Shown here piece after piece: positions 38,601 to 52,858 of a DNA stretch of 64,000 nucleotides. Position 1 is the first letter of the stretch, and every line of letters starts with the position of its first letter. Origin of the DNA: Daphnia pulex (taxonomy: Eukaryota; Arthropoda; Branchiopoda; Diplostraca; Daphniidae); the NCBI RefSeq assembly GCF_021134715.1, contig NC_060023.1:8494001-8558000 (forward strand). Direction: 5' to 3'. The position numbers and the translations under genes were made by a program. The notes under the pieces were generated by a model that saw only the letters and a program-made list of their open reading frames with translations, was not told where the DNA came from and did no database searches.

Positions 38601-41600
38601 TAGGAATTACGAGAAGTCGATTTTACTTGACCAGTACAACGCTGGTAGGGAAACGATGAAGTCAAATTTATAAAAGTTCACTCATAACTTAGTATGTTTT
38701 TTATTTAGCCGCTAGCTTGGAAAGCAACATCGTTTTCTCTCCAAATTCTTACTTGCCTCGTTCGGCATCGCTTAATTTGACTGTTGATATTTTCGGCCAA
38801 TCTGTTAATCTGCTTGAGGTATGTTACAGATTTTCTAAAAGAATTATCGTTTTCTTGAACGGCTCAAATCTTTTCTTGCTTTTAGTTTGATGGGCGAATG
38901 GAGGGATTCGAACTTTATATCGAGTCACTTTTCGGTCCAGGTGGTCTTTACCACCAGAAGGAAGTAGGATACATTTTGGAATCATTGCGCTCCAAAAGAA
39001 AAGTGACTCCATCTTCCCCTAACCAGCCAGATGCTGGAAAGCTCAAAGTGATGGGCGAGCAATTCGATGCTGCAAGCCGCTTTACAGATGAACCAGAGGT
39101 AAGGAGAAGAGCGCAAACGCATTCTGCAACATTAAATTATGATATTCATATATTACTTATCAATTATAAATTTTTAGATGTCAATGTCGATGAAGGTCTT
39201 CGGAAATGAAATAGGGTATGGACACTGGGAAGGTCGCAACGAGATTTTGGAACGCTTCCGAAAACTCAATCCTACTTCGAAACTCCACAATTTGATGAAC
39301 GGCGAAGAAAATCAGTTTAGCTTCGCGTCCCAGTACATCGATTCGACTCACACTATACCGTTAGGTGTCGGTTTGCCTCTCAACTTGGTGGCACAGGGTC
39401 AGGTGGTTGCTGAGATCCGCGGGAACATGCGGACGGATCTGAAATCAATTTTTTCAAGTGGCAAAGGAGAAGTCGTCTGGAAGGTCCATCCCAGCGCGGC
39501 AGTTATCTTCAACGGAGCGATGACTGTCGATGCTATTGCTGTAAAAAGTATGATTTATTGATTTCTTTTAATGATCAACAGATATTGTAAATTTGTTGGT
39601 CTGTTTTTAGCCGGAGTGACGTTGGAGACAACTCTTCACAGTTCAGTGAGCACTTCTGGTAAATTTTCGCTTGACGGACTGAGGTTATTCGACTTGCAAA
39701 TAGATTTTCCACAAGAGAAAGCCGAGATCATTACGTTCAAGTTAGTTCAGTTGAAATTGCACCGATCGTTATTTACATCACTAATTTTTGTCATTACCAT
39801 AAAGGAGTGATCTTACGCTTACCCATCGTAATGTTAAGACATCCCTGGATGGGATAGTCGAGAACCGAGTGGAAATGTCAGATTGCACAGGTGGTCTGAC
39901 CCAGCGCTATCTCGGCCTGCAGATTTGCTCCAAAGTGGGCTACCCGAACGCATCGGAACAGGAGAGCTTAGCATATTTCCCATTGACCGGACCCAGCCAT
40001 TTGAGTATCGAATTGACCAAACTCGATCCAGCAATAACGTCATATCGTTTCCTTCATAAAGTAGAAAATACCGAGGTATCCATATTTTCACTAGTCATCA
40101 ATAAGCTTGCGGAAAATGTGCAGTGATCATCATAGTCATGTTTATGTTGAATTTAGGCTATCAAATCATGGACTTTGAGTTTCCACCCAGAAGGAGCAAA
40201 AGAGTCGAAGGAAGTTGGACTCAAAGCTGGAATTGAATATAAAGAATCTGATTCCGGCTTTCTTGAATTTAACTTAATGCTTCCTAGCAGAAATTACGAA
40301 ACTAAAGGTAATTACAATTTTAGAACTATTGATTTTATTTTTACGAATAAATAAATGATTTCTTCAGGTACGTTCGTATGGAAGGAGGAGACGAAAAAAA
40401 TTGAAGCGTCTTTAATGCGCGATACCAAAGAAAAGTTGCTAGTAGTGAAGGCTGGTCTGGATCGATCTGCTTGTTCCAAGCAATCTGCTGTGATTTGCTA
40501 TCAGCCCACACTGACTTTGATCCTCAGCAACAAAAAATTAGTTAATCTTGATGGTAAACAACCTAAAGACTGGAAAAACTTATCTTTATTAGCTTTATCA
40601 CCTAAATTTGTATTGATAATAGGAAACATTAAATTGACGGAGAAACAAGGGAAGCGCAATTATGAACTGGGCCTCAATTCAACGATAGGCAGCTGGAGCA
40701 CTGTTTCTAAAGGCTATTACTTAATGGATGAAAAGTCGCATGTATCCAATTTCACCGTCGATTACACGTCCAATCCCAAAACCCGCCCAGAGAGGATTCA
40801 AATCGAAGTACAAGGATCTAATTTTATATTAACTAATCGCCGTCTAATCTTCGATACTTCTGTAATCACCAGATCAAAATGAATAAAGAGTCCTCGCAAG
40901 GATTTCGGCAGTTGGATATACACCTGGGAGTGGAACCATCCGCATATCCGAATCGAAATTTCGTCGGTAACTGGAGATTGCAACGAGGACTGGGGCATTT
41001 CGAAAACGTGTTGATGATGAACATCGGACCGATGCCTCGTGATAATCGCAATTCTTTAACGATTCACCAAGGATTCAGTTATTCTGTCGGCTTGAGTCAG
41101 AATTTGAAATTGAAAAGTCATTTCGAGATGACTCTGCCAGCCAAGGGGCTCAATGTCGGTTTGATTATCGGGCATGAACAGACCGATTACAAGACGGATT
41201 CGCTTTTTATTGGAAGATACGCACCTGGTAGCATTTTTAATTGTAGTATTTATTAAAACGTTACGTAAGTTTAAATTTTCTTATTTGTTTAGACAAGGAG
41301 CTCCAGTGTGGATTGCTGTTTGTGAAAACCCCAGGCGTATTGCTGAAAGCTAGCGGTGCTTTCAATTTAACTCTGCCATCACAACCGGTCATCAAATTGA
41401 ATGCCAAAATCCAGGAGCAATCTAAAAATAATTACAGGGTATAATTCAATTGTTGCTTATAACTTATTGAATCCTGTAATGTTAAACAAATTATAAATTT
41501 TAGGTTGACGCTGACGGAATTTGGGGACAAGACACGGATTTCCAATTAAGCAGTATGTACGATAACCAAGTACAAAGTACGCACTCCATTCAACAACTGA

Positions 41601-44600
41601 CTGTGGAAGTAACCGGTTCAACTATATATCCAACCGAATTCGTTTATACCTATAAAACCAATCACACTGCTTTAGAAGCTAAAGTGCAAGTATGTTTAAA
41701 ATCAATTAACCAAAAATTGGAATCATTTAAATTTTTCCTTTGTCTAGTCGAGTTATGGCAAAGACGCGGTTTCGTTCTATGTCTTGCAAGAAAACCCAAC
41801 CAAAGAAGAATCAAAGATCGCTACTAAAATTGGTTACTTAAACTATCTTCACACTGCTGATGCTTACTGGAAGGATCTTCCAGATGGCAAGAAAGGAACT
41901 CTGGACATTCACGTTGACAAGTATGAATATTTCCGGCTAAACTAACGGACTAAAAAACAAGGAAAATCATGGACGATACTTTTGTTTTAGGGTCATGGAC
42001 GTTAGAAGTGTTTTTAGCACAGATGTAGCAACAAACGGACGCCGTGATGTCTCTCTGGACGTGCAGTGGGACCCCAATCGCAATCCTCAAAAGAAACTCA
42101 TTATCAAAACCACATTCGAACCTTCTAATCTTAATCCTCGAGACTGGACAAGTGCCGTCATTCTCAGTTATCCTGGCTCATTTATCAGAGGAAATTTCGC
42201 CGCTCTTACCCAGAGTACATAATTTTATTATCAAATCAATCAGAAGCATTAATAAAATATTTTTATCTGAATTTTTAGAAAACAACCGTTCCCTATCTGG
42301 CACTGTTGATTTAGGATCAAGGAAAACCATAAGCTTTCTAGCTGCTTCAGTCCGGACGGAAAGCGCATTGATGAATGAGATAGTTCTAGAAACTCCTTTT
42401 GATGGATGGAAATCCAACAAGGCCCTTTTCAAGTAATAGATAAAACATTTCGATATCATATAAAAATGTAACATTTAAACTTTTTTTTTCAATCCTTCAG
42501 GTCGGAGACTAATAATCTGCGTCATAAAACCCAGTTGACTTCAAAGTGGGGAACAAACAGCCATTTTGAAGTTGGTGTGGATGCTCGAATTGAGAAAAAC
42601 TCGGTTTCAAAAAGCGCTGAAGTGACACTTGATTTGAAAAGTAGCTTCGACCAACTTGAAAACTTTAAAATCGCAGCCAAAGGTGAACTTATGCCTAAAG
42701 TATTGGAGAATTCCGTCAAAATTCAGGTATTTATTCTTACATCCTTGTGCGTTTGAGTCGAACGTAAATCACGCGACTTTATTTTACAGTGGGCAAAGAA
42801 TCAGGAAATAGTATTTGGTACGAATTTCGAGTGGAGTGTTGATGGTCAGTTTATGATAAAAAGTAATGCGAGTTTGACGACACCGTTTCCGCAGCTGAAG
42901 CAAGTTAGTATTGAGCTCCATCACAATACGGAATGGGACTCGGCCCAACTCTTCGAAACCAGAGGATCGTTGATTTTAAACGAACTCAAGTACACAGCCG
43001 TGGTCAAAGGTATAACCAAACCATCGAAAGAATACGAATTTCTTAGTTTTCTATCTCATGATGTCTTACAGGAGAAAATCCCGGATCGCACAAGCGCTGG
43101 GAAGCGACAGCAATTTTGACGACCCCTAATCCCACTTATGCCGTGATTGGCTTGTCTTCTCAGTACACTGCTGACGATAAGAAACCTTCATTTGATTTAC
43201 AAATCAACTGGCCCGAAAAAGCGGTTGGAATTCATGTTTCTGCAGACATTTTTAGCGAAGGATATCATCGAGGGCGTTTTCATGTGAAAACTCCCTTTGA
43301 ACAACTTCGAAACTTCTCCGTCGACGGATCTTTCGCGCCACCTTCTGTCGATCCTTACGTAATAATTATTAAGACCGAATTAATGGAAGGCGCATAGACT
43401 TATTTAACTTATTGCTTACAGGTGTTCAAGCTTGACTTGGGAACCAGATGGAATGAAGTGGAATACGTAACGTTTAATACAACTTTCGAAGCTGAGTCCG
43501 CAATCAACGGTGACATATCGGCTGACCTCAAAACGTCGATTCCCAAACATGAAAATTACGGAACCAGATTAAAGCTAAATGTTGATCTTTCTGAACTTCC
43601 GTCTGCCAGCACTGTGATCGTTGTTACTTATCCGTCGAATCGGGTATAAGAGCTCTATTTATTAGTCCGTCTCAAAATAATTACACATGCATACATTTTT
43701 CTTTCAGATTGGATTTAGCCTCAACGGATCCATGGCCGAAATAGAACATGGTTCCTCGACTGACATCATGGCTACTCTTGACATTGCTGATAGTCCGAAA
43801 ATAACGATCAATATCACTCACGAGACCAAGGGCTTAATGGATTTCAAGACGACAACCAGTTTGTCAAAAGGCGAGCAGTTCTATAGTCTAAACAGTTTAG
43901 TGACAACAACGGTGAGAGTCTATTGAAGTTTAGCGCAAGTAAAATTAATAACCATTCAAAATTCGGTGACAGGATGATGGACAATTTGTCGCTTCTTTGA
44001 ACGTAGTGACGCCAATAGAACGACTGAGTGAATCAGAAATTCGAATTCGCTATCTCAAGAAGATTGTTGATGAAGCCAATATAGAACTGGCTTTCGAAGC
44101 AGGTGCCAAATGGAAAGGATTTAACCATGAGAATACAGTATAAAAATCTTTACAATTTCACTAGATGTGTTGGGTGAAATTCATAATTTTTTTATTTGTT
44201 GCTTTTTAGTTATCCGGTCGTATCCATTACTTGAGCTCAGCGGAACAGTTAGAGGACTTTATGGAGAAAACCACGACCAACTTTGAGTTCAAAGTCGTCA
44301 GTCCGTTGGAAATCCTTCAGCGGCTGATACTCAAGGCTAAACTTGTCAATGAAAACTCTGAGATGTTGCCAAAACTGGAGGCGGTGTACAATAATCATAC
44401 CATGACAGTCGGAGGAAGCATTAACGTATAAAATACTTTGATTACTTAGACGCGTTCAATATTTTTAAATGTATATGTTTTTGCGCTTGCAGTTTCTCAG
44501 TGAAAATGCCAACATAGTGATAACCAGGAAAACTCCATATCAGCCAAAGGCGATGAGCATTCGGATGAATTCGACTTGGGCTGTGGAGGACGACAAGATT

Positions 44601-47600
44601 CTAGTCAAGGGAATAGTGTCAACAAATCTGCAAGGATTTAACCGCATTCCATGGAAAATTGATATCACCTTTGTGAATTCTGAAGACGACGAAAACGTCT
44701 GGGAAAGACTGGTGACTGGTGAAGCACGCCTTACCAACTCTCAACTAATTTTATTGAACGCTGCTTGGCTTCCTGCCAAATTGACGGCCAACATAGCTAC
44801 GCCTTTTTCATCGTTTAAGAATGTCAACTTGACCGTCGGCTACGAGCAGTCGATCGATTCGTCAACTTCTATAACAGCTGAACTGTTTATCAACGAAAAT
44901 CTTTCAGAACTGACGGGCACCTTTGATTGGCCGGAGGAGAATACGATACCAGTGTCGACCCAACTAACGCTCAAAACACCTTATGACTACGAACAGTTGA
45001 CACTATCTTGGGAATCCGCTGATCCACGAGTAGCAGCTGAACTATTGGCTTCTTGGAACGAGAAAAGCCAGACGAACAGTTTACAAGTTCGTTACAACTT
45101 GGATTTATCCACTTTGGAGAAGATTGATATCGATTTGAAACTGACTCTCCATGCTGAACCACAGGAGGACGTGTGGGCGTTCCGGTTTAATTCTGATACG
45201 TCCGAAAAATTCACTGGTTTGATGTCACTCACTACTCCGTTGGCGGACTTCAAAATGGCAGAAATATCGGCATCCAACACCGGCAAATCTTACACAGTTT
45301 TGGTGAATCTTGACACGAAGCCCGTCTCGGGTAAACTTCGAGCAAGTTTAGTCGAAGATAATCAAAGTGGCATATCCATTGATACAAGTGTGGAAGTCCT
45401 GCAGTTTTTCCAGTTTGCCTTCAAATTCGCCATTGATGGCAAGTACAGCGACGTAAGCCTCGATACTTCTGCCGTTTGGGATCCGATACTCGTTCAATGG
45501 GGAATTCAATCCAAATTCAAGCGCAGCGGATGGAGCAAATACTCATGGAATACGACATTGTCATCTGATTCCGATCGAAAATGGCTACTCGACGTCGATG
45601 TGGATTTTAAGGATATTTCCAGTTTTTTCAACCACAAGATTCACTACGAGGCCGTTCACGACAAGACCTTGTACAGCACATACGGTTCTCTATCGATAGA
45701 TGACGTCCACTACAAGGGGCAATTAGGAGTTGATTGGGGCGCTTCGAACCCGATCGAGTTGAAATTTAATAATAAGAAGATTGCCAAGCAGCTGGGAAAT
45801 TCTGTCATTGAACTGATTACTCCGTGGTCGAAAGAACCGTCACTCGTCGTCGACGTCACTGTAGATGCTCGTAACCAGCCCGTCGAGTTTAAGGTCAACG
45901 CCGAAGTGGCAGACAGGATCGTGATCGTCGGCATGGACATCAAGTTTAATAGCTTCAGCTCCATGGGAGCCAAAACTAACAGTAAGTGTCATTTATCATG
46001 TGTCATTTATCATAATAAAGTGACGTTCTTATTTACATATATCTCAATATCTAATTTTATAGTAATAACAACTAAACCGTGGCTGCCGATGGCTTCTCTA
46101 AACTTCCATACCGACAGTGGTAGAGATCCGGTTAACCCTCGGTTTAACGGATGTTATGTGCTGGAATGGTCGGGTGGTTACATGCTAGGCATTAGCGTTT
46201 TCCGAGAGGAAACGGACAGAGTTTCCGTCCTTCCAGAGAAAAACGTCAATGGTCTGGTTCAGGTAAATCTTTATAAAATAATCCATTTTTAAAAAGAACG
46301 TCTTTTTAGTATTCTTGGTCATTGCAGGTTAAGTCATCGTGGAACAAGGTACCAGAAGCAAGCATCCGCTACTCACGATTGTCTAGCCCAACTGTAACAC
46401 AATCGGGAATCACAATCAGCCACAATTTCACTGAAAAGATTAAAGTTGCCTACAATTCCACCGACAAATCATCGGCCGGCCACGAATCGAAGGATGGCCG
46501 CTTAGAGTTCAGCGGAACATTGTTCTCTGGGGGATTTGCCTTTGGCCGTCATTTCAAGTACAGTGGAGGCCAAGACGGTGAAAATTTGCCGCGAAGTTTG
46601 CATCGCATTTTAGAGATTTATGAAATTGGAAGCCGAAACCAGTTTACTCTGCGTGCCGAGGTTTTAGAGAAAGAAACATTCACTGGTCAAGAACATGTTG
46701 TCAAGCTATCTTCTCCGTATCGAACCATCGATTTCTCTACCCGTTACGATTTCCCCGACGGAGTTTTCCGACACGGAACTGAATTCCGCTGGAGGCCGGA
46801 CGCCAAAATTGCCTACGACATTGAAATTGAAAACAAGACCACGGCAGCAGCAAATGATTACGTCATGACGACTACGTTCATCACACCCGTACGCAGCCTG
46901 GGTCTTACTGGAACGATGCGCCATACAAAACGCAATTTGCGAGCCGTTAGCGAAATTGTTTGGGATTTGAAGAGAAGAGAAAGTGTGGCAAAGGTTACCG
47001 TCACGTGGGAAAATACCACCAAGACAAGGGACGTTGAAGCTAATCGCGTAAAAGTCGCCTTCTCTCAAGGTAAATATTTTATAGCTTACGGAATAGATAG
47101 ATAGTGGAGAAATAATACTTAAAATTTTGCTTGTTTAGGAAATTTGCCGCAAGAATTGGCGATCCTTACCGAAGTCCATCGCAGTGCAAAGCATCCACTT
47201 ACTATGCACACGGAAATCCAGTACTCCAACGAACCAAAGCGAAATCTTTTGATTGACACTGTAGTCACCTCTCGTAGTGGTAATTACCGGTGCGACATGA
47301 ATATGACTCATCAAGCCACCAAGTTAGAACTTCGTCAGACACTGGAGTATGAGCGCACCGCCACCGGCCGTGCCCAGTTGACGCACTTTTTCTCTCACTC
47401 GAACACCGACTCGGAACTCATGGCCCTCGAGCACAGACTCACAGTTGATCAACAAGATAAAAAAATCATATTCACTGCCTCGTCTCCAGCGATGACGCTA
47501 AGGCATCTCGGCCAGTTTACTCAGTCGGGCAATAATTCCCTCCTATCGTATGAAATTCAGCAGGACGATGGAATGCCAAGGACCGCCGAGTTCTCTTTTG

Positions 47601-50600
47601 GCAACCACATTCCTTACGCCCACTTTGTAGCTCAGTTTGATCCAGAAAATCAAAAGGTGAGAAACGAGTCCCAATTGATTAATGAATTTACATCTTTGCT
47701 CAATTTTCTTGTTATCGAATGTAGGGACTCCATATGAAAGCCGGAATGCCGGATCGGCGTCAAGCGATTTTTGAGCTTTTCAACACGGAAGAACAGGAAC
47801 GCATTCCGTTCATTGATTTTGCATTTCGATTGAATCACTCGCGTTTGGTAACATCCAAAACTCAATGGCCGACTGATTGGAAAAATCGTTTGTACCAAGG
47901 AGTGGGTCGGGTTCGAGGTTCCATCGCATCGACGGCTGATCAGTGGGTGTCAGCCTTCGTGCTGAGTTCCTTTTCCGAGACGGTCGGCTCCATTTTGACA
48001 ATCGGAGATGATATTGCGATTGTGCTGGACACTGCATTGCTTAATTTTAGCGAAGAGATCGACAAATTTCAGGAGGATGCTGAACTGATGAAACAGAACA
48101 TCGTCGATGGCTACAACTCTAACGCTTTCTTCGCCAAACTTGTTGTTGAAATGGGTGGAGCTATTGTTCAAGATATGCCGTTCGGCTCCTACGCTCAGAG
48201 TTTCGTCACGTTCATTGAGAAGACGGGCAATCGGATTTTAAAACCCTTCACCAACGAGGATGACAGCTTTAGTCGTTGGCTAGCCTACGTGGAACAATAT
48301 TTCAGTGCATTATCAGAGACCGTAACAACTTGGATGGGAGAGCAGTGGAAATGGCCGACCGCAGGATCTTCTAAAGTGTTAGCAGAAATCAGCACAGTCT
48401 TCCGCAAAATCGCAGAAGAATACGATCGCGTAATGTTTAATATTATTGTTACTGATTAATTTGTATTTAATTTTGTTTTGTTTTTTTTCGTTGTTAGTTC
48501 GTCAAACATTTTCAGAAGAGCTTCTGGGAGTCGATGCCTGAAATTGGAGTACCGCTGCGTACTTTATTAAAGAACTCTTGGAATGACGTATATCAAGTTA
48601 TCCGCCCTCTTATTTTACGCGGGTTTGTCACCGTTGAAGCAGCAGCATGGAATGTGATGAAAGAAGTCTTGGGTAAACTAATTTGAAGAACGCTTTAACG
48701 AACATTTTTACAAATATATTCCCTCTCCTCTTTGATTACAGATTACTTTTACAAGCATCGAGAAGCTATTGTCGGGTCATCCTACTTTCAAAAGCTTTCG
48801 CTTTTACTGGACGACCTCAAGCAGTTTTATTTAGACATGCAGAGCACTGACTGGCCATCCAGAGTACGAAAATACGTGATTCGTGCAGGCCAGTTTCTCC
48901 AACAAAAATACCTGGACCTGGATGACTACCTTTCTTGGATCATTAAAATCAAATCGGAGATTGCCGTGATTTATCAAGGATTCTTGATGCAAAATCCCGA
49001 ACTACAGAAGGGAGCGGAAAACTGGCAGAAATTCATCGCTTTTATTCAGTGGAGCTACAGCCATCTTGGCATTAACCAAAAAATGTACGATCTGGTGGCG
49101 TTGCTGCGCGAAAGAGGAGCAGAGTTATGGCGACAGACGGTCACAGATGCACAAATGAGACACACTTTACAAAAAACCATGTTCCGTTTCAATCCGGAAT
49201 TGGGATCAATTGAGCTGGAACAGAAATTGCCCTTCCCTTGGATTAGTCTGGATGAAACTCCACTTTTCCATGAACTGCCCGAGATTCAGAAAGTCCGTTC
49301 ACTGTTGTCGCTGTTCAAGTCTTCCAACACCAGCACAATGGACCTGGTTTTCTCCTACTTACCTAGGCAACAACAACTGTCAAGTTTATTACCTCCGTTT
49401 AAGAGTATAACATGATTAAATAATTTTTTAAATCAATTCTTACTAACTTTTTGAAATATTTCATATGTGCAGGTTCTGCTCACTTAGTTGGACTTCAGCA
49501 CTTTACAACGTTCGATGGCCAACACTTTGATTTTGTTGGACCTTGCACGTATCTCCTCGCCCGAGACTTTTTAACAAACAACTTTACACTAGCTGTGCAA
49601 TATGTCAGCTCACGCGGAAAGCCTTACGCCTCAGTCCTTCAGCTGATCATTGATGATGTTCAGTGGGATTTAGATCTAGCCAACCGCACCGTACGCGCTA
49701 ATGGAATCAGCCAAATGCTTCCGTCTTTTGGTTCCTCTACTAACCGTGACACTGCCGCTTTTTACGAAAATGGGAAATTTGTCATCGAATCATTCGCAAA
49801 AGGAATTCGACTGGAATGCATCGCAGCTTATGACTCCTGCACTTTTACATTATCTGGTAATTTAGGAAAAATGTGTTAGCGAAATGTTTGCTAAAAATTG
49901 TCCTTTTACAGGTTGGTACAACAACAAAGTCGCTGGATTGCTGGGTACCATGGATAACGAGCCAACGACCGATCTTATTCGGCCGAATCGTGTCGTGGAC
50001 TTGGATTTAACTTCTTTGGCTCGTTCCTGGGATGTCTCATCTAAAAAAGATTGCAAGACTGTTGACAATTTTGCACGTAAAAGCGTTCCGTCGGACGATG
50101 GTCTGACTGAGATCTGCGCTAGCTTTTTCCAGAGCCAAAGGTTTGCATACAAATTCCATAAATATTATTTCCCTCTATTATTTAATCCTTTGTATATATA
50201 GGTCTACATTGAAAAAGTGTCTATCGGTGATTGACCCATCACCTTACTTAAAAATGTGCCTGATCAAGTCTCGCCCCAGAGGGAATGCCCAAGACGGTTG
50301 TCATGCCGCGGCTGCTTACGCTTCGGCTTGTGCTGCTAAAGGTGTGCTGCTCCGCATTCCCTCGCAATGCGTCCGGTAATACATACGGAGAAGTTAGACC
50401 TTTAGACGTTAGATGACGTAATTTACTTTTTTTTTATACAGGTGCCAGTTGGACAATGAGTTGCTTTCGGAAGGAGACGTGAAGAATATCAACGCGGATA
50501 AGCTCAATCGTCCATCATCTGATGTGGTTGTTCTACTTGATCTGAAAAAATGTAATGAGCCGGATGCCACGTCAGCCCGATTCTTGCCATCGCTAATCAA

Positions 50601-51809
50601 CACTCTTGAGAAGGAACTGATTACACAGAAAGTTACCAAAAACCGTTATTCGCTGATCGTCTTTGGTGGTAAGCCGGAATTAGTATGATTAAGCGCTTCC
50701 ACTTTCTTGAATAATTCAAAATTTTTATCAATAGGAAAAGCTCCATATGACAGTCCTAGAGTCCGTACTGTTAACGGTCAAGAGTTCGTTGCTGCTAAGG
50801 ATACTGCTAATCTTTTCGAAAACCTTCCCTTTGGTACACAGATCCTACGAACACACTTTATCATTTGAAATCTAATGTTTCAATTTAGGAAACGGGCCTG
50901 CTGGAATTATGGACGCATTGCGGTTGGCCTCTAAGCTCAACTTCAGGCCGGGAGTATCAAAGACTTTCATCCTTTTACCCTGCTCTAGCTGCGAATCTGA
51001 TCGCGTAATTATATTGATACATATTTTAAAAGTGTATTTATTTTCTGATTTTGATTAAATCCCCTCTCCGTTTAGGCCCATGAAATAACTTCGCAGTCAC
51101 TACTCGAACAAGATGTGACAATTCATGTTCTGACGAATGCGGAATTCCGTTTCATAAAGGCAAACGTAAGCCGGCAATTCCTCGGTAAATATACACCATT
51201 AAAACGGTTCATGTCAAGCAGCTTTATCCAAAATTGTTTTTCTTTTTCCCAAGGACTGGATGCTACAATGGGATTCACGTCAAAAGAGGTCAAAGGTCGA
51301 TTGATCGGCGATGCAGATCTTCGTCGACAAGCTAGATTGTCACATTCTTTGCTAGGCATGTGTGCCCCTGTCGCCCTTGAGACCAACGGTAAAGACTCAC
51401 CTTTTAAACTGTCTTGTAGACATATTTTTATTTATTTTCCAATTTTAGGGACAATCTTCGCCGTGTCTCGCTTGCGCGAACAGCGCAAAAATTCCGGTGA
51501 CAGCAAACGAGCTGTAAATGTCTGGGTGAAACGCGTGGCCATGACAACCCGCCCAGCTGATTGCCAAAGATGCACTTGCAATCTGAAGAATTATTTTGAA
51601 TCGGTTCTAGACTGCCGTGTTTGCAAAAACAGAGAAACACTTAATGTCGATACCGTAATTTGATACATAATCTTTTTTTTATATATATATAACTGTGTAT
51701 AATCTGTAACGAGTGTTTTTTTTATATCTTTCAGTCCTTTCTTGTCGACGAGGCCACTCTACAAAATTTGAGCAGAAGTACTACCCGAAACCGCTCGAAT
51801 GAAAAGTAG
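35674..51809 (+). CDS. Apolpp: Apolipophorin-type large lipid transfer protein precursor
   Basis: Haemolymph lipoprotein scaffold of the vitellogenin/apoB superfamily. Fifty exons keep frame and give 4200 residues. Exons are 35674-35737, 35818-35868, 35958-36121, 36436-36684, 36772-36927, 36993-37328, 37391-37518, 37594-37731, 37792-37993, 38052-38185, 38243-38409, 38471-38644, 38709-38818, 38886-39098, 39178-39547, 39611-39740, 39805-40075, 40157-40307, 40368-40553, 40623-40807, 40873-41227, 41293-41438, 41504-41689, 41748-41920, 41991-42214, 42279-42432, 42501-42726, 42790-43009, 43072-43358, 43422-43643, 43708-43911, 43973-44137, 44210-44425, 44493-45981, 46063-46262, 46328-47069, 47139-47656, 47725-48429, 48498-48672, 48742-49404, 49473-49856, 49912-50140, 50202-50375, 50442-50668, 50735-50833, 50889-51004, 51076-51184, 51254-51388, 51449-51654 and 51735-51809. 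A signal peptide (MKLFSFFSYVLGIIFF) precedes LPD_N (FRYSPGKSYSYRYE). RSKR at 726-729 matches the furin site that splits insect apolipophorins. vWD (LQHFTTFDGQHFDF) begins near 3620, and a VWA-like segment (VVVLLDLKK, YSLIVFGG) lies near 3890-4060. No SOD domain is present, unlike Daphnia vitellogenins. Confidence 0.93.
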
Positions 51810-52741
51810 AAGTGTTAATTTTAAAGTTGAGAGTGAAGAGAAATAAAGCGAATAATTCAATTGCAAATAAAAAAACAAGGGAATCTTAACAACGGAGCTT
51901 TTCCCAAATTTGCGGGGTAAAGTGTATTGTATTGGCTACTTTTTTGTCTTTAAATCACCTTTGAAAAGGTTATTCGGTGCACATTATACCCGACATTATG
52001 CGACTGTTATGTCAAATGAAATAATATGGAATACAGAATGACCTTTTCCAAATTGATTAAAACACTTTGAGATAATCTAAAACAAGCAAAAGAAATTTGT
52101 TTAAAAATTACGAAAACGACTCACTAGAACGCAGTGATGCAACTAAAATAAATAATAATTCCAATATCAAAATCCGGTGTCCACAGAAAAGATACAATCA
52201 GATTCAATTTTGAAAAGTGATATCGAAATGAACGAATTAACCTCTTTAATTACGTCGTAAATAAATTACTTCGATGGGATTTAACTTTCTATTAAGGTAT
52301 ATATAAGATTACTCTATATAAATAGATAGTTTGACAAGACATTGCATTGCATGGAGAATCTACTACTCCAAGTATAGAAATTGGTTTCTCCTCTTACTAG
52401 ACTGACATTACGTCTAATTAAAATTGGTTCCAAAAAGTAGTAGTATCGTATGAGAATGTTACACGACCTAAAATTAAATGATGATCATACGAAAAGCTAG
52501 TTGCTGCCTTTATTTATATATAGTCAGGGTCATATTGGTGTGAAGCCGAAAGAGAGGGAGATAAAAATTTAAACAAATAAAAAGAGAGAAAAAACCAGTG
52601 AATTTTTTGAAGGTCACCGGAAATATTACGTAAAAGTGCCAGACAGTGGTGTAGAGGGTAGGGTGAGAATGGCAGATCTCATTATCAAGTAGTTTCAATA
52701 GCCGCAAGGCTTAAGAGGTGAATCAGGCTGAGAAAAAATCG
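51810..52741. other. Intergenic region upstream of the Tyr-rich gene
   Basis: AT-rich DNA with the apolipophorin 3' UTR at its left end. No gene is supported. Confidence 0.5.
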
Positions 52742-52776
52742 TATAAAAGGAGAGAGAAAAGGCGGTAGACGTCAGT
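52742..52776 (+). promoter_or_regulatory. TATA box plus TCAGT initiator of the Tyr-rich gene
   Basis: TATAAAAG at 52742-52749 is followed 30 bases later by TCAGT at 52772-52776, the arthropod initiator consensus. The pair sits about 85 bases upstream of the start codon. The same arrangement recurs in the duplicated copies at 58100-60290, intact in one and decayed in two. Confidence 0.8.
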
Positions 52777-52858
52777 CGAGTGAGCATCTCCGACACGACA
52801 ACTACAGAGCACTATTGGTCACCAACTGTATTCTCCATCGTATTACCAGTTCGCAATC

